NCBI GenBank assembly: GCA_016708435.1
Contig: JADJFV010000033.1
Span: forward strand, 372,001 to 436,000
Reading direction: 5' to 3'
DNA length: 64,000 bases
From: Leptospiraceae bacterium
Lineage (GTDB): Bacteria; Spirochaetota; Leptospiria; Leptospirales; Leptospiraceae
Within the stretch, counting starts at the first letter, position 1. Every line of letters starts with the position of its first letter. A program made the position numbers and the translations under genes. The notes below the pieces were generated by a model that ran no database searches, had not been told where the DNA came from, and worked only from the letters and a program-made list of their open reading frames with translations. Positions 36,483 through 44,661 of the stretch are shown here, in pieces.

Positions 36483-37496
36483 TTACCACTTCGGTGGTAT
36501 TGGTATTTCAACATTTCTCAAATACTCTGCACTTTCTTCTGGAAGAGATGGATTGATATACATACCACTTCCCATTTCAAAGCCTGCTTGTTTTGTGATT
36601 CGAGGAACGATAGAAAGATACCAGTGGTAATACTTTGTTCGCCGCTCTGCAAGAGGGGTTGAACGAATTGTAAAATTATAATCTGGATTTCCAAGACCAA
36701 AGTATAACATAGATAAAACTTTCTTCAAAATTTTTGCAAGGTCTTTTAGTTCTTCTAATGTAGCATCTTCATACGAGGATGTATGTTCCCTAGGAAAAAT
36801 CCAAATATGAAATGGACTGAGTGCGGCATATGGGACGAAGGCGATAAAATTGACATTCTCTGCAATGATGCGAGTTCCGGCAGCAATTTCATCTAAAGCA
36901 GTTCTACAAAAGATGCAATCTCCATAATCATCGAAGTAGCGCATTACTTCTTGTATCCTCGCTCTGAAACTATAAGGCACAACGGGAGTAGCCGCTATTT
37001 GACAATGCGGATGTTCTAACGATGTGCCTGCTGATTCTCCATGATTTTTAAAGATGACGATTGTTTCCATTCGTGTATCTTTTGCAATTTCTTCATAACG
37101 TAACTTGAAAGCTAGGAGCAAATTATAAATATCCTTTTCAGGTAATAGTGCGGTAATGGAATTATGTTTTGGCGTTTCTACTATTACATCATGAACTCCA
37201 ACGCCTGTAATGGTAGAATTAATTCCTATCTTCCATCTAAACCTTTCTCCTTCTGGAGAAAGGGCAGGATATTTATTTGAAATTACTCTAATCTTCCATT
37301 CATTGTTTTCCTCAATTCTTAAAAATTCTTTTGTCGCCAAATGCTCGTTACCCGGACAAAAGGGACAATCATGTCTATATTCTGGTATTTCAATTTTTGG
37401 TGAATCTTTTCTTGTAAACTCGTGCGGTCTTTTGGCTCGATCGGTTGCAATGATTACCCAATCTCTAGTAATAATGTTTTGTCTAATCTCGGACAT
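36483..37496 (-). CDS. galT: Galactose-1-phosphate uridylyltransferase family protein
   Basis: A 337-residue HIT-superfamily nucleotidyltransferase. Zinc-site motif HDCPFCPGNEHLA near the N-terminus, the second CxxC-like motif GDCIFCRTALDE, and the active-site motif SLEHPHCQIAATP, where His of HPHxQ carries the uridylyl group in GalT. FIWIFPREH-type strand reads HIWIFPREHTSSYED. It may transfer UMP between UDP-glucose and galactose-1-phosphate, though related enzymes use other nucleotides. The start at 37496 (MSEIRQNIITRDWVIIA) is preferred over one 19 codons upstream because AAGG lies about 7 nt before it and it matches the family N-terminus. It converges with the chemoreceptor gene. Confidence 0.9.
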   Translation of the reverse strand: MSEIRQNIITRDWVIIATDRAKRPHEFTRKDSPKIEIPEYRHDCPFCPGNEHLATKEFLRIEENNEWKIRVISNKYPALSPEGERFRWKIGINSTITGVGVHDVIVETPKHNSITALLPEKDIYNLLLAFKLRYEEIAKDTRMETIVIFKNHGESAGTSLEHPHCQIAATPVVPYSFRARIQEVMRYFDDYGDCIFCRTALDEIAAGTRIIAENVNFIAFVPYAALSPFHIWIFPREHTSSYEDATLEELKDLAKILKKVLSMLYFGLGNPDYNFTIRSTPLAERRTKYYHWYLSIVPRITKQAGFEMGSGMYINPSLPEESAEYLRNVEIPIPPKW

Positions 37497-37685
37497 AATA
37501 GCCTTCTTATCAACGTCATACGAAACGTATACTTGCCTAATATCTAAAATCAATTCTAATCAAGCAAGATTTAATCTTAAAAAAAACTCTTTTCTTTCTA
37601 TGATAAATATCAGCAAGATTTGAATGAGACAGAGTTCTTTCAAAAAACCTATTGCCAAAAAAACAACATTCGCAATTATACAGGA

Positions 37686-38234
37686 ATGAAAATAAAACTC
37701 AGTCTATTACTTTGTATTTTGCTTTTCTCAGCCTGCACAAATCCTATTGAGAAGAAACGAAAAGAATTAGAAAATTGTAAGATCACAGTTGATTCGCTTG
37801 AAATTAAAAATGTTCGTATGTTTATCGTTCCGCCTGTCCCAAAGCTTTATTTTAAAGCAAATATTAAAATCGAGAACACGAATGATGTGCCTGTAACAAT
37901 CGAGAAATTTTCTTTTAAGATATCAACGATTGACGGTGGAAATGAAAACGCTCATTTAGCGGAAGTTATCAATGCAAACGAGCATGAGATTCCAGCCTTT
38001 GCGACTGAAATCATTCAAGCTGATATGCAAACTTTGTTTGAAGAGAATGTCAATAAGAAGCTAGTTATTTTTTTTGCGGACCTGATCAAAGCAGTGTTAG
38101 GTGGAGGCGAAATGGAATTTGTATTGGAAGGCACAGTTGAGTTTAACACAATTCTTGGAAAGATGAATGTGCCTTTGAAAGAGAAGGTTAAGACTAGTCT
38201 CAGGAATAACAAAAAGTCAGAGAAGAAACCTTGA
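37686..38234 (+). CDS. LEA14/WHy-like lipoprotein
   Basis: A 182-residue predicted lipoprotein: MKIKLSLLLCILLFSAC ends in a lipobox with lipidated Cys17. The mature part is a single beta-sandwich of the LEA-2/WHy type (CKITVDSLEIKNVRMF; LYFKANIKIENTNDVPVTIE; FNTILGKMNVPLKEKV). A TTG 22 codons upstream is in frame but would destroy the signal peptide. A role in envelope stress tolerance or desiccation is known for some relatives and is only a possibility. It lies 102 nt upstream of the acyl-CoA dehydrogenase gene. Confidence 0.75.
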   Translation: MKIKLSLLLCILLFSACTNPIEKKRKELENCKITVDSLEIKNVRMFIVPPVPKLYFKANIKIENTNDVPVTIEKFSFKISTIDGGNENAHLAEVINANEHEIPAFATEIIQADMQTLFEENVNKKLVIFFADLIKAVLGGGEMEFVLEGTVEFNTILGKMNVPLKEKVKTSLRNNKKSEKKP

Positions 38235-38336
38235 CAACAAGACTATTTCGAAAATTCTATCAGTAAGCATATCAAGAATTTCGGGGGAGACAAGTAAATT
38301 TGCCCTGTCCCATAATATTGAAAAGAGGATTGACCT

Positions 38337-39503
38337 ATGATTGATTTTACAATGACCGATGAACAAAAAGCACTGCGTGACCTTGCGCGTGACTTCGCAA
38401 AAAATGAAATGGCTCCTAAAGCTGAGCATCATGATACAACAGGAGAATATCCAATGGAAATTCTCAAAAAAGCTTGGCAGGCAGGACTAATGAATTTGCA
38501 TATTCCTGCCAAATTCAATGGTGCAGAGATGGGCGAATTGGATGATGTAATCATGGGAGAAGAATTATATTCTGGTTGTTCAGGAATGGCTACTGCAATT
38601 CTAGCGAATAATCTTGCTTTGGCGCCGGTGTTGATTGGAGCAAGCGATGAAGTTTTAAAAAAATTCGTAGAGCCTATGACTCATGAATTCAAACTAGCGG
38701 CTTACGCGGTTACTGAACCGGGTGCTGGTTCTGATGTTGCCGGTATCCGCACAACTGCTACTCGTGTTGGAGATGAGTATGTGATCAACGGCTCCAAGAT
38801 GTGGATAACAAACGCAGGCGTAGCTGATTGGTTTTTTGTTCTCACAAAGACTGATCCTGCAGCAGGACACAAAGGGATGACTGGATTTATTGTAGAAAGC
38901 AAAACTCCTGGAGTCATTATCGGAAAGAAAGAAAAAAATATGGGACAGAGATGTTCTGATACAAGAGCTGTAACTTTTGAAGATGTAAAGATTCACAAAA
39001 GCCAAATCGTTGGAAATGAAGGTGATGGATTTAAAATTGCGATGGGTGCATTCGATCATACGCGACCTGGTGTTGCTATTGGTGCTGTTGGTGTTGCTCG
39101 TGCAGCTATGGAACATGCTATACGTTATGCGAACACACGTAACGCATTTGGAAAACCAATTTCTGCAAATCAGGGAATTAGTTTTATGCTGGCTGATATG
39201 GCAAAAGACATTGAAGCGGGACGTTTACTCTGTTGGCAAGCCGCATGGATGATTGACAATGGTCATAAGAATACCTATCAGGCTTCTCTTGCAAAAGCTT
39301 TTTGTGCTGATATGTGTATGAGAATTTGCACAGATGCCGTTCAAGTGTTTGGCGGTTACGGGTATAATACTGAGTATCCGGTAGAAAAACTAATGCGTGA
39401 TTCTAAAATTTTCCAAATCTACGAAGGAACTTCTCAAATCCAAAGAGTGATTATCTCTAAATTCCTCAACGACGGAAAAGGAATCGAGCACCCAAATAGT
39501 TAA
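38337..39503 (+). CDS. Acyl-CoA dehydrogenase
   Basis: A 388-residue FAD-dependent acyl-CoA dehydrogenase (about the usual 380). FAD/substrate signatures are present: YAVTEPGAGSDVAGIRTTA, KMWITNAGVADWFFVL, and the C-terminal QVFGGYGYNTEYPVEKLMRD followed by KIFQIYEGTSQIQRVII, in which the Glu of YEGTSQIQR is the catalytic base of the short/medium-chain enzymes. It oxidises acyl-CoA to trans-enoyl-CoA in beta-oxidation and passes electrons to ETF. GAGGA lies about 8 nt before the ATG. No other beta-oxidation gene adjoins it. A small inverted-repeat element follows directly. Confidence 0.95.
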   Translation: MIDFTMTDEQKALRDLARDFAKNEMAPKAEHHDTTGEYPMEILKKAWQAGLMNLHIPAKFNGAEMGELDDVIMGEELYSGCSGMATAILANNLALAPVLIGASDEVLKKFVEPMTHEFKLAAYAVTEPGAGSDVAGIRTTATRVGDEYVINGSKMWITNAGVADWFFVLTKTDPAAGHKGMTGFIVESKTPGVIIGKKEKNMGQRCSDTRAVTFEDVKIHKSQIVGNEGDGFKIAMGAFDHTRPGVAIGAVGVARAAMEHAIRYANTRNAFGKPISANQGISFMLADMAKDIEAGRLLCWQAAWMIDNGHKNTYQASLAKAFCADMCMRICTDAVQVFGGYGYNTEYPVEKLMRDSKIFQIYEGTSQIQRVIISKFLNDGKGIEHPNS

Positions 39504-39529
39504 AATGGTAACTGCTCAGCAGAATAGAA

Positions 39530-39736
39530 TTGCCACAGAGACACAGAGTCACGGAGAAATTCAAGAGAGAGTAATTGCACGGAATATTGCTTTTTTTCGT
39601 AATTCAGATTTGGTTAATATGCGATTATGATTTTTTAATTGAATTCAAATTTTTCATTAACTCTCTTTAATGCGATGAATATGAATAAAAAAAGCACAAA
39701 TCGAAAATCCTCTGTGTCTCAGTGCCTCTGTGGCAA
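39530..39736. repeat. Inverted-repeat-bounded element of the CCACAGAG family, copy A
   Basis: TTGCCACAGAGACACAGAG at the left end faces CTCAGTGCCTCTGTGGCAA at the right end, an imperfect inverted repeat of about 27 nt enclosing ~150 nt of AT-rich DNA. It fills the gap between the acyl-CoA dehydrogenase and the exonuclease gene. No transposase is present; it is non-autonomous or a decayed MITE-like unit. Confidence 0.55.
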
Positions 39737-39748
39737 AGCAGGTAAACA

Positions 39749-40270
39749 ATGAGCTATATTATGGTCGATGTCGAAGCTGATGGTCCGATTCCGGGCGAGT
39801 ATTCTATGATTAGCTTCGGCGCCGTTTTAGTAGATAAGACGCTCGACAAAACATTTTACGGCAAGTTAAAACCTATCTCGGAAAAGTTTATCCCAGAAGC
39901 ACTTGCCGTATCAAATATGAGTCGCGAACAAACGCTATTACACTCTGAGCCTGCATCTGTCATGCAAGAATTCGCTCATTGGTTAAAACTAAATTCAAAA
40001 GGCAATCCAATGTTCATCTCTGACAATAACGGATTTGATTGGATGTTTATGTGCTATTACTTTCACCGGTTTATTGCTAGTAACCCCTTTGGTCATAGCT
40101 CTACTAATCTCGGCTCTCTCTATAAAGGAATTGTCAAATCTACTTTCGAGAATTTCAAACATCTACGCAAAACAAAGCATACCCACAACCCAGTAGACGA
40201 CGCAATGGGAAATGCAGAAGCACTTCTTACGATTGTAGAGAAGTATGGGCTAAAAATATCACTAGGATAA
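39749..40270 (+). CDS. DEDDh-type 3'-5' exonuclease
   Basis: A 173-residue single-domain exonuclease. Acidic metal ligands lie in YIMVDVEADGPI (Asp7, Glu9) and FDWMFMCYYFHRF, with His-x4-Asp in THNPVDDAMGNAEALL. It is of the size of oligoribonuclease or RNase T-like proteins but lacks close similarity to either, so the substrate (RNA or single-stranded DNA) is not assigned. The ATG is 13 nt past the right end of the repeat element. The stop is 4 nt before the DinB-like gene, so the two are co-transcribed. Confidence 0.85.
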   Translation: MSYIMVDVEADGPIPGEYSMISFGAVLVDKTLDKTFYGKLKPISEKFIPEALAVSNMSREQTLLHSEPASVMQEFAHWLKLNSKGNPMFISDNNGFDWMFMCYYFHRFIASNPFGHSSTNLGSLYKGIVKSTFENFKHLRKTKHTHNPVDDAMGNAEALLTIVEKYGLKISLG

Positions 40271-40274
40271 AATT

Positions 40275-40814
40275 ATGACAAACTCAGCAGATAACAACAA
40301 GTATCCAATCGGACAATTCACTCATCCTGAAAAGACAACAGATGAGCATGTTGCAGTGTGGATTGAAGAAATAGAAAAATTTCCAACAGTTCTCAGGCAG
40401 ACAGTCGCCAATTGGTCTAACGAGCAATTATCCACAAAGACAAAGCCGGATGGTTGGATGGTGGCACAGGTTATTCATCATTTGGCGGACAGTCATATGA
40501 ATAGTTTTATTCGGTTTAAATTGGCATTAAGCGAAGACAGACCTACTATTAAGCCGTATGCGGAAGATAGATGGGCTGATCTTGCCGATGGAAAAGATTT
40601 GGATATAGAAAACTCACTTCAGATACTAGAAGGTCTTCATAAGCGATGGGTGATTTTACTTAAGTCGCTCTACAAAGAAGATTTACAAAGAACTTTTTTT
40701 CATCCCGAACACAAAGAGTTTCATTGTTTGGATGCAACTGTTGGCTTTTATGCATGGCACGGAAAGCATCATCTGGGTTTCATACAGAATTTGAAAAAAA
40801 GGATGGGTTGGTAA
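40275..40814 (+). CDS. DinB/YfiT-family putative metal-dependent hydrolase or thiol transferase
   Basis: A 179-residue four-helix-bundle protein. The family signature YPIGQF is at the start, and the metal-site histidines are in QVIHHLADSHMNSFIRFK and FYAWHGKHHLGFIQNL. YfiT-type proteins include bacillithiol S-transferases; whether this organism has such a thiol is not known, so the call is kept general. It is immediately downstream of the exonuclease gene (4-nt gap) and converges with the SGNH hydrolase gene 12 nt on. Confidence 0.85.
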   Translation: MTNSADNNKYPIGQFTHPEKTTDEHVAVWIEEIEKFPTVLRQTVANWSNEQLSTKTKPDGWMVAQVIHHLADSHMNSFIRFKLALSEDRPTIKPYAEDRWADLADGKDLDIENSLQILEGLHKRWVILLKSLYKEDLQRTFFHPEHKEFHCLDATVGFYAWHGKHHLGFIQNLKKRMGW

Positions 40815-40826
40815 AAAAATCTTTTT

Positions 40827-41948
40827 TTAGAAAACTAATTTTTCTAACCAGGGAAATAGTTTTTCTGCAAATAGTCTTTGTGCTTCTTTTGTAGGATGAC
40901 CATCACCTACGATAAAAAAGGTTCCTTTCGGATTTTCTATGTAATACTTGTCTACTACATCTTTTAAATCAAGATAAGGAATTTTCTTTTCTTTTAAGTA
41001 TTCTTCCATCTTTTGATTTGAAAATTGCGTTAAATCCCTATCTATCGCCCCTTCGAAGTTTGGGGAAAACGCTAAATAAGAAACATTTGTAAAAAATACT
41101 TTTATATTTCTTTTTTGACATTCCTCTAGGATGAAGTTAAAGTATTCTCTCGACAAATCGAAATTAACCGCATACTTATCTTTAGGCAACGAGCGATTTT
41201 CCGAAAACAAATCTAGTTCACTTTGGTCTTTTACTAAAGATGGAATCTTTTTTAAATTGGACAGAATGACTTTTTCAATCTTGGATTTTGAATGAAAGAA
41301 TTTGTAATATTGAAAATAAGTAAATTGAACAAACTTAAAATTAAAAAGGAAGCTGGAATAGGATTTATCAAAAAGACTTGGATTCTCTAAGATTGGTAAT
41401 TGTCTATATTGCATTTCGTGGACTCGATCATCTATCCAATCATTTTCATTTAAACAAAAAAGAATCGCATCTGGTTTTAACTTAAAAAATCTTTCTAAGT
41501 TTACTGCATGAATTTTGAAAGAAGTTCCTTGAATCCCCATGTTTAATACTTCGAGATTTTGCTTTTCAAATTCTTTTTTTAAGAAGTATGTAAAGGTCTC
41601 TTCGTATTCAACCCCATGACCTTCTACTAATGAATCACCTACAACTAGCATTCTTTTTTTGGTTGGTTTGAAGGTGAAATCATTATCTCTAAATCCATAA
41701 GAATTCGTTTTGTAAGAAACAGAAAAATCTGCACGGGCTTGTGTGTATTCTATGTTTGGATAATGAGAATGGATAAACTGTTTTGACTTTATAAGATAGG
41801 GATTTTTTTTGTATGGATCTATTACCTGTCCATTCTGTGGATACTCCACAATACCCTTAAAAAATAGTCTTGTTGCGACTTCGCCTATTAGAAAAATAAG
41901 GAAAAGTAATAAAAATAATGCGAATGAATAAAAAATTTTAATCTTCAT
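40827..41948 (-). CDS. SGNH/GDSL hydrolase with N-terminal membrane anchor
   Basis: A 373-residue protein. The N-terminal hydrophobic helix (IFYSFALFLLLFLIFLIGEV) acts as a signal anchor. The SGNH blocks are visible: block I MLVVGDSLVEGHGV with nucleophile Ser, block III LCLNENDW (Asn), and block V VGDGHPTKEAQRLFAEKL with the Asp and His. The catalytic triad is thus complete. Such envelope enzymes often deacylate or acylate glycans or lipids; the substrate here is not known. Upstream of the start (41949-42288) is a nest of dispersed repeats. Confidence 0.88.
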   Translation of the reverse strand: MKIKIFYSFALFLLLFLIFLIGEVATRLFFKGIVEYPQNGQVIDPYKKNPYLIKSKQFIHSHYPNIEYTQARADFSVSYKTNSYGFRDNDFTFKPTKKRMLVVGDSLVEGHGVEYEETFTYFLKKEFEKQNLEVLNMGIQGTSFKIHAVNLERFFKLKPDAILFCLNENDWIDDRVHEMQYRQLPILENPSLFDKSYSSFLFNFKFVQFTYFQYYKFFHSKSKIEKVILSNLKKIPSLVKDQSELDLFSENRSLPKDKYAVNFDLSREYFNFILEECQKRNIKVFFTNVSYLAFSPNFEGAIDRDLTQFSNQKMEEYLKEKKIPYLDLKDVVDKYYIENPKGTFFIVGDGHPTKEAQRLFAEKLFPWLEKLVF

Positions 41949-42025
41949 ATGAAAATCCTAGATTGATTATTGTAATAAAAAATTTATCTAGGAAATTGCC
42001 TATTAAAAAAACGAAGCAATGGATT

Positions 42026-42277
42026 TTGTCACGGAGGCAATGAGTCATGGAAGTAATTGAGAATGCACGAGTTAAACCTTCGATTGCATCAAAGATACTG
42101 TCTAGGATACTATCAAACATACTATTAAAGATAGTGATTTTGCCTTTCTGACTAAACTTAGTAGTATACTTGAGACTATTGTTGATAGTAATTTTGATGC
42201 ATCGCAATAATTAAGACTGTTTTGAATTTGCTTAGACTCTCTTAACATCTCTCTGTGTCTTCGTGCCTCTGTGGCAA
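42026..42277. repeat. Inverted-repeat-bounded element of the CCACAGAG family, copy B
   Basis: TTGTCACGGAGGCAATGAGT on the left faces CTTCGTGCCTCTGTGGCAA on the right. It is about 250 nt long, between the SGNH hydrolase and the DUF1624 gene. It encloses a copy of the 126-nt hairpin element, so one element has probably inserted into the other. No gene is inside. Confidence 0.5.
42083..42208. repeat. Dispersed hairpin element, copy 2
   Basis: It aligns with 26903-27039. It opens ATTGCATCAAAGATACTG and closes with TTTTGATGCATCGCAAT, which pair imperfectly. The degenerate 12-nt tandem on the left is AAGATACTGTCT, AGGATACTATCA, AACATACTATTA. Both strands are open over part of it because stops are rare in this composition, but no protein is called. 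Confidence 0.6.
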
Positions 42278-42288
42278 TCCGTATATCA

Positions 42289-43371
42289 TTAACCTCCGAT
42301 GAAGAACTTAATCAGAAAAGGTGGGTTTGGATATCTCTTTTTTATAAGCAGGATGATGAGTGCTAAGAATAGACAGAATAGAATTAAAAGAAAATAAGAT
42401 AGGAAGAACGTCTCTATGCTTATATATACATCTGCCTCAGTTGTTTTTCCGAAGCCGGGTGCTATGAACTTGGAGATGATTAGGAAATGCAAGAAATAAA
42501 AAAATAAAGGACTAACGCCAAGTAGCCGCAGAGGAGTATAGATTTTTAGATTAGAATTCCACTCGACAAGAAGATACAAAAGTAAAATTCCACCGAAATA
42601 GGCGGAGTAGTAAGAAAGCGTTGGCGGATAAAATAATTCTGTGTAATTGCCTCTTGCGGCTAATCGAAATTCGTCGTTCCAGAAAAAAATTCCTAGAAGT
42701 AAAAGAACTAATCCAATAAGGAATACAAAACCATTGTCTCGCTTTGATAGGATTTCTCTACTCAATCTTAATTGGGCAAGTAGTGCTCCCGTAAATGCAA
42801 TTCCTATCCATGAAAAGATTGGAAACCAACCGTCAATAAACCAGTGCTTGAGGATAACAATGAATTGACCTTCGAAAGGAACAAAATGTCCTTCTTTCCA
42901 GATCAGAGGAAAACTTGGTTTTTCCACATAACCAAAATAAACTCTAAGCATTGGAGCTGCAGCAAAGATTAGGATGACGAAGAATACTTTAAATGGCAAT
43001 TTCATTCTCATAAATAAAGCAGTCAATGGAAGTGCCAGGCCTGTCAGATACAATACGTCTACTGAAATAAAGGGATAGCTTTTCCATAGAAATGTATCAA
43101 TACTAGCCGCGACAAACCAAGTGAGAAAACCTCGAAGTAGAAAATAGGAAAGCGGATAATTCTTGTTTAACACTGAGAATCCAACCAGGAAACCTGCGAT
43201 CATCACAAAGAGTGGTGCGGCTAGAGAGCCAAATACAGTTAGTATAAATGGGTGAGGTGCTTTCAGAATTTCTCCTGCAAAGTTTGATAGAATCATTGTT
43301 GCTATGGCGAGACCGCGTAGAACATCTAGGGTTTGATTTCGTGGAATAATTTTAATTTCTGTATTTGTCAT
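42289..43371 (-). CDS. DUF1624-type membrane acyltransferase-like protein
   Basis: A 360-residue polytopic protein with about ten hydrophobic helices. The opening QTLDVLRGLAIATMILSNFAGE matches the start of the DUF1624/YeiB/HGSNAT-like group (LDxxRGxAI then an M..N turn). Relatives such as human HGSNAT acetylate glucosamine in polysaccharide from cytosolic acetyl-CoA, and bacterial members are thought to modify envelope glycans, but the substrate here cannot be told. Charged loops such as KRGFLTW-type patches and LRLLGVSPLFFYFLHFLII near the C-terminus are consistent with the family. No operon partner; upstream is a small inverted-repeat element. Confidence 0.8.
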   Translation of the reverse strand: MTNTEIKIIPRNQTLDVLRGLAIATMILSNFAGEILKAPHPFILTVFGSLAAPLFVMIAGFLVGFSVLNKNYPLSYFLLRGFLTWFVAASIDTFLWKSYPFISVDVLYLTGLALPLTALFMRMKLPFKVFFVILIFAAAPMLRVYFGYVEKPSFPLIWKEGHFVPFEGQFIVILKHWFIDGWFPIFSWIGIAFTGALLAQLRLSREILSKRDNGFVFLIGLVLLLLGIFFWNDEFRLAARGNYTELFYPPTLSYYSAYFGGILLLYLLVEWNSNLKIYTPLRLLGVSPLFFYFLHFLIISKFIAPGFGKTTEADVYISIETFFLSYFLLILFCLFLALIILLIKKRYPNPPFLIKFFIGG

Positions 43372-43440
43372 TGGTATTGCTTCTTTCAGATTTTAATTCC
43401 ATTCTTTCTAGTCAACGTGAATTCGATGTAAGAAAAAGAA

Positions 43441-43548
43441 TTTACCACAAAGTTCACAAAGAAATGAAATATACAAAGAGCACTAAGGAAATTCATGCTA
43501 GAAATTGGATAAATCAAAAACTTTGCATTCTTTTCTTTGTGGTTAAAA
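43441..43548. repeat. Inverted-repeat-bounded element, ACCACAAAG type
   Basis: TTTACCACAAAGTTCACAAAG on the left faces CTTTGTGGTTAAA on the right. It is 108 nt long and is related in design to the CCACAGAG elements. No gene is inside. Confidence 0.45.
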
Positions 43549-43639
43549 AATCCTAATACCGAATTCATGTTAGTCAATTGTAAAATAGAAAATAAATTTT
43601 TGCGTGACTATTTAGAACTACCACAATAATGTGAAATGT

Positions 43640-44560
43640 ATGTTTGATTCGGTTCCTCTTAGGAAGTCGTTTTACCAATTTCTTGCATTCTTTCTAATTC
43701 TATTTTTTTTTACGATTCCTGTATTCAGTGAGTCTCCAAGGGATATTCCTTTTTTAAGGACTACGGAGACTGCTTTGCAAACATCCGTTTATACTTTGGT
43801 GTCTAAAGATACAAATGTCCGACTCAAAATCATTGGAGTAGTTCACGTCGCTGACAAAGAATGCTATTTGAATATTCAGAAAATTATTAACGATTTGGAT
43901 TATCTATTTTATGAAGGGATTCGAGTGAGTAACAAAGCGCAGTCGCAGGTTGTAGATGATAAATATCCTGTCAGTTTGGTGGCACAATCTACCGATGAAA
44001 CAGATACTTTGCGCAGTATCAAAAAATATTCCGATTTAAAATTGGAAATTGCTCGGTTTCTCAATTTTGCTGATCAAGCCGACCATTTAAGACCTAAGGC
44101 AAATTGGATCAATGCAGATATAGACTTTAATCAATTCGTAGAACTTTTGAAGACTCATAGGATTCAGTTTGATTCCCTTTCATCGAACTTTTCAGGCGAT
44201 AGCCAGTCTATTTCGAGAGACTATCTAGAGATCATCAAGATGAATCCAAAAGATAATCCAGAAGAATACCGAGCTAAGATTGCAAATTTTAAAAAGAAAA
44301 TGTCTCATAATCTTGTGAAATCCGCAAATGATTTGGCTTATTTGGAAGAAATGCGCCTTCCCCGTGAGGCTATAATCATAGAAAGAAACAAAATTGCCCT
44401 TACTTTTTTAAAACCTAAGTTTAGTTCCCAAATTCCACTAGAACTCGGTCTACTTTATGGTGCAGCACATACTCCAAATTTTGTTGAAATTTTAACTCGT
44501 GAATACAATTTTGAAATTGAGTCCTGTGAATGGCTAGACGCGTGGAGTCTTGAAAATTAA
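43640..44560 (+). CDS. TraB/PrgY/Tiki-like exported protein
   Basis: A 306-residue exported protein with a signal peptide (FYQFLAFFLILFFFTIPVFSE). The motifs IGVVHVADKECY near the N-terminus of the domain and LYGAAHTPNFVEIL near the C-terminus are the paired GxxH and YGAxH signatures of the TraB/GumN/Tiki superfamily, whose members bind metal and may act as metalloproteases. The start is taken at the ATG at 43640; a GTG three codons upstream (43631) is also possible. It may be functionally related to the ChaN-like gene at 25115, which belongs to the same broad superfamily. It stands alone, about 100 nt before the CNNM-type gene. Confidence 0.8.
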   Translation: MFDSVPLRKSFYQFLAFFLILFFFTIPVFSESPRDIPFLRTTETALQTSVYTLVSKDTNVRLKIIGVVHVADKECYLNIQKIINDLDYLFYEGIRVSNKAQSQVVDDKYPVSLVAQSTDETDTLRSIKKYSDLKLEIARFLNFADQADHLRPKANWINADIDFNQFVELLKTHRIQFDSLSSNFSGDSQSISRDYLEIIKMNPKDNPEEYRAKIANFKKKMSHNLVKSANDLAYLEEMRLPREAIIIERNKIALTFLKPKFSSQIPLELGLLYGAAHTPNFVEILTREYNFEIESCEWLDAWSLEN

Positions 44561-44661
44561 ACTTACTATATACTTTTCGTTTTTTATAAAAACAAATAAT
44601 TTCCTATGGCAGATGGTGAACAAAATCAAATTTCAAAACAACTGGTCAGGTTTGTAAAAAC

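Noticed and set aside
41938..42207. Reverse frame across the hairpin element (FNSMFDSILDSIFDAIEG) similar to one at 26870-27076
   Set aside because: Similarity follows from the shared repeat DNA with its 12-nt periodicity; no ribosome binding site or domain.
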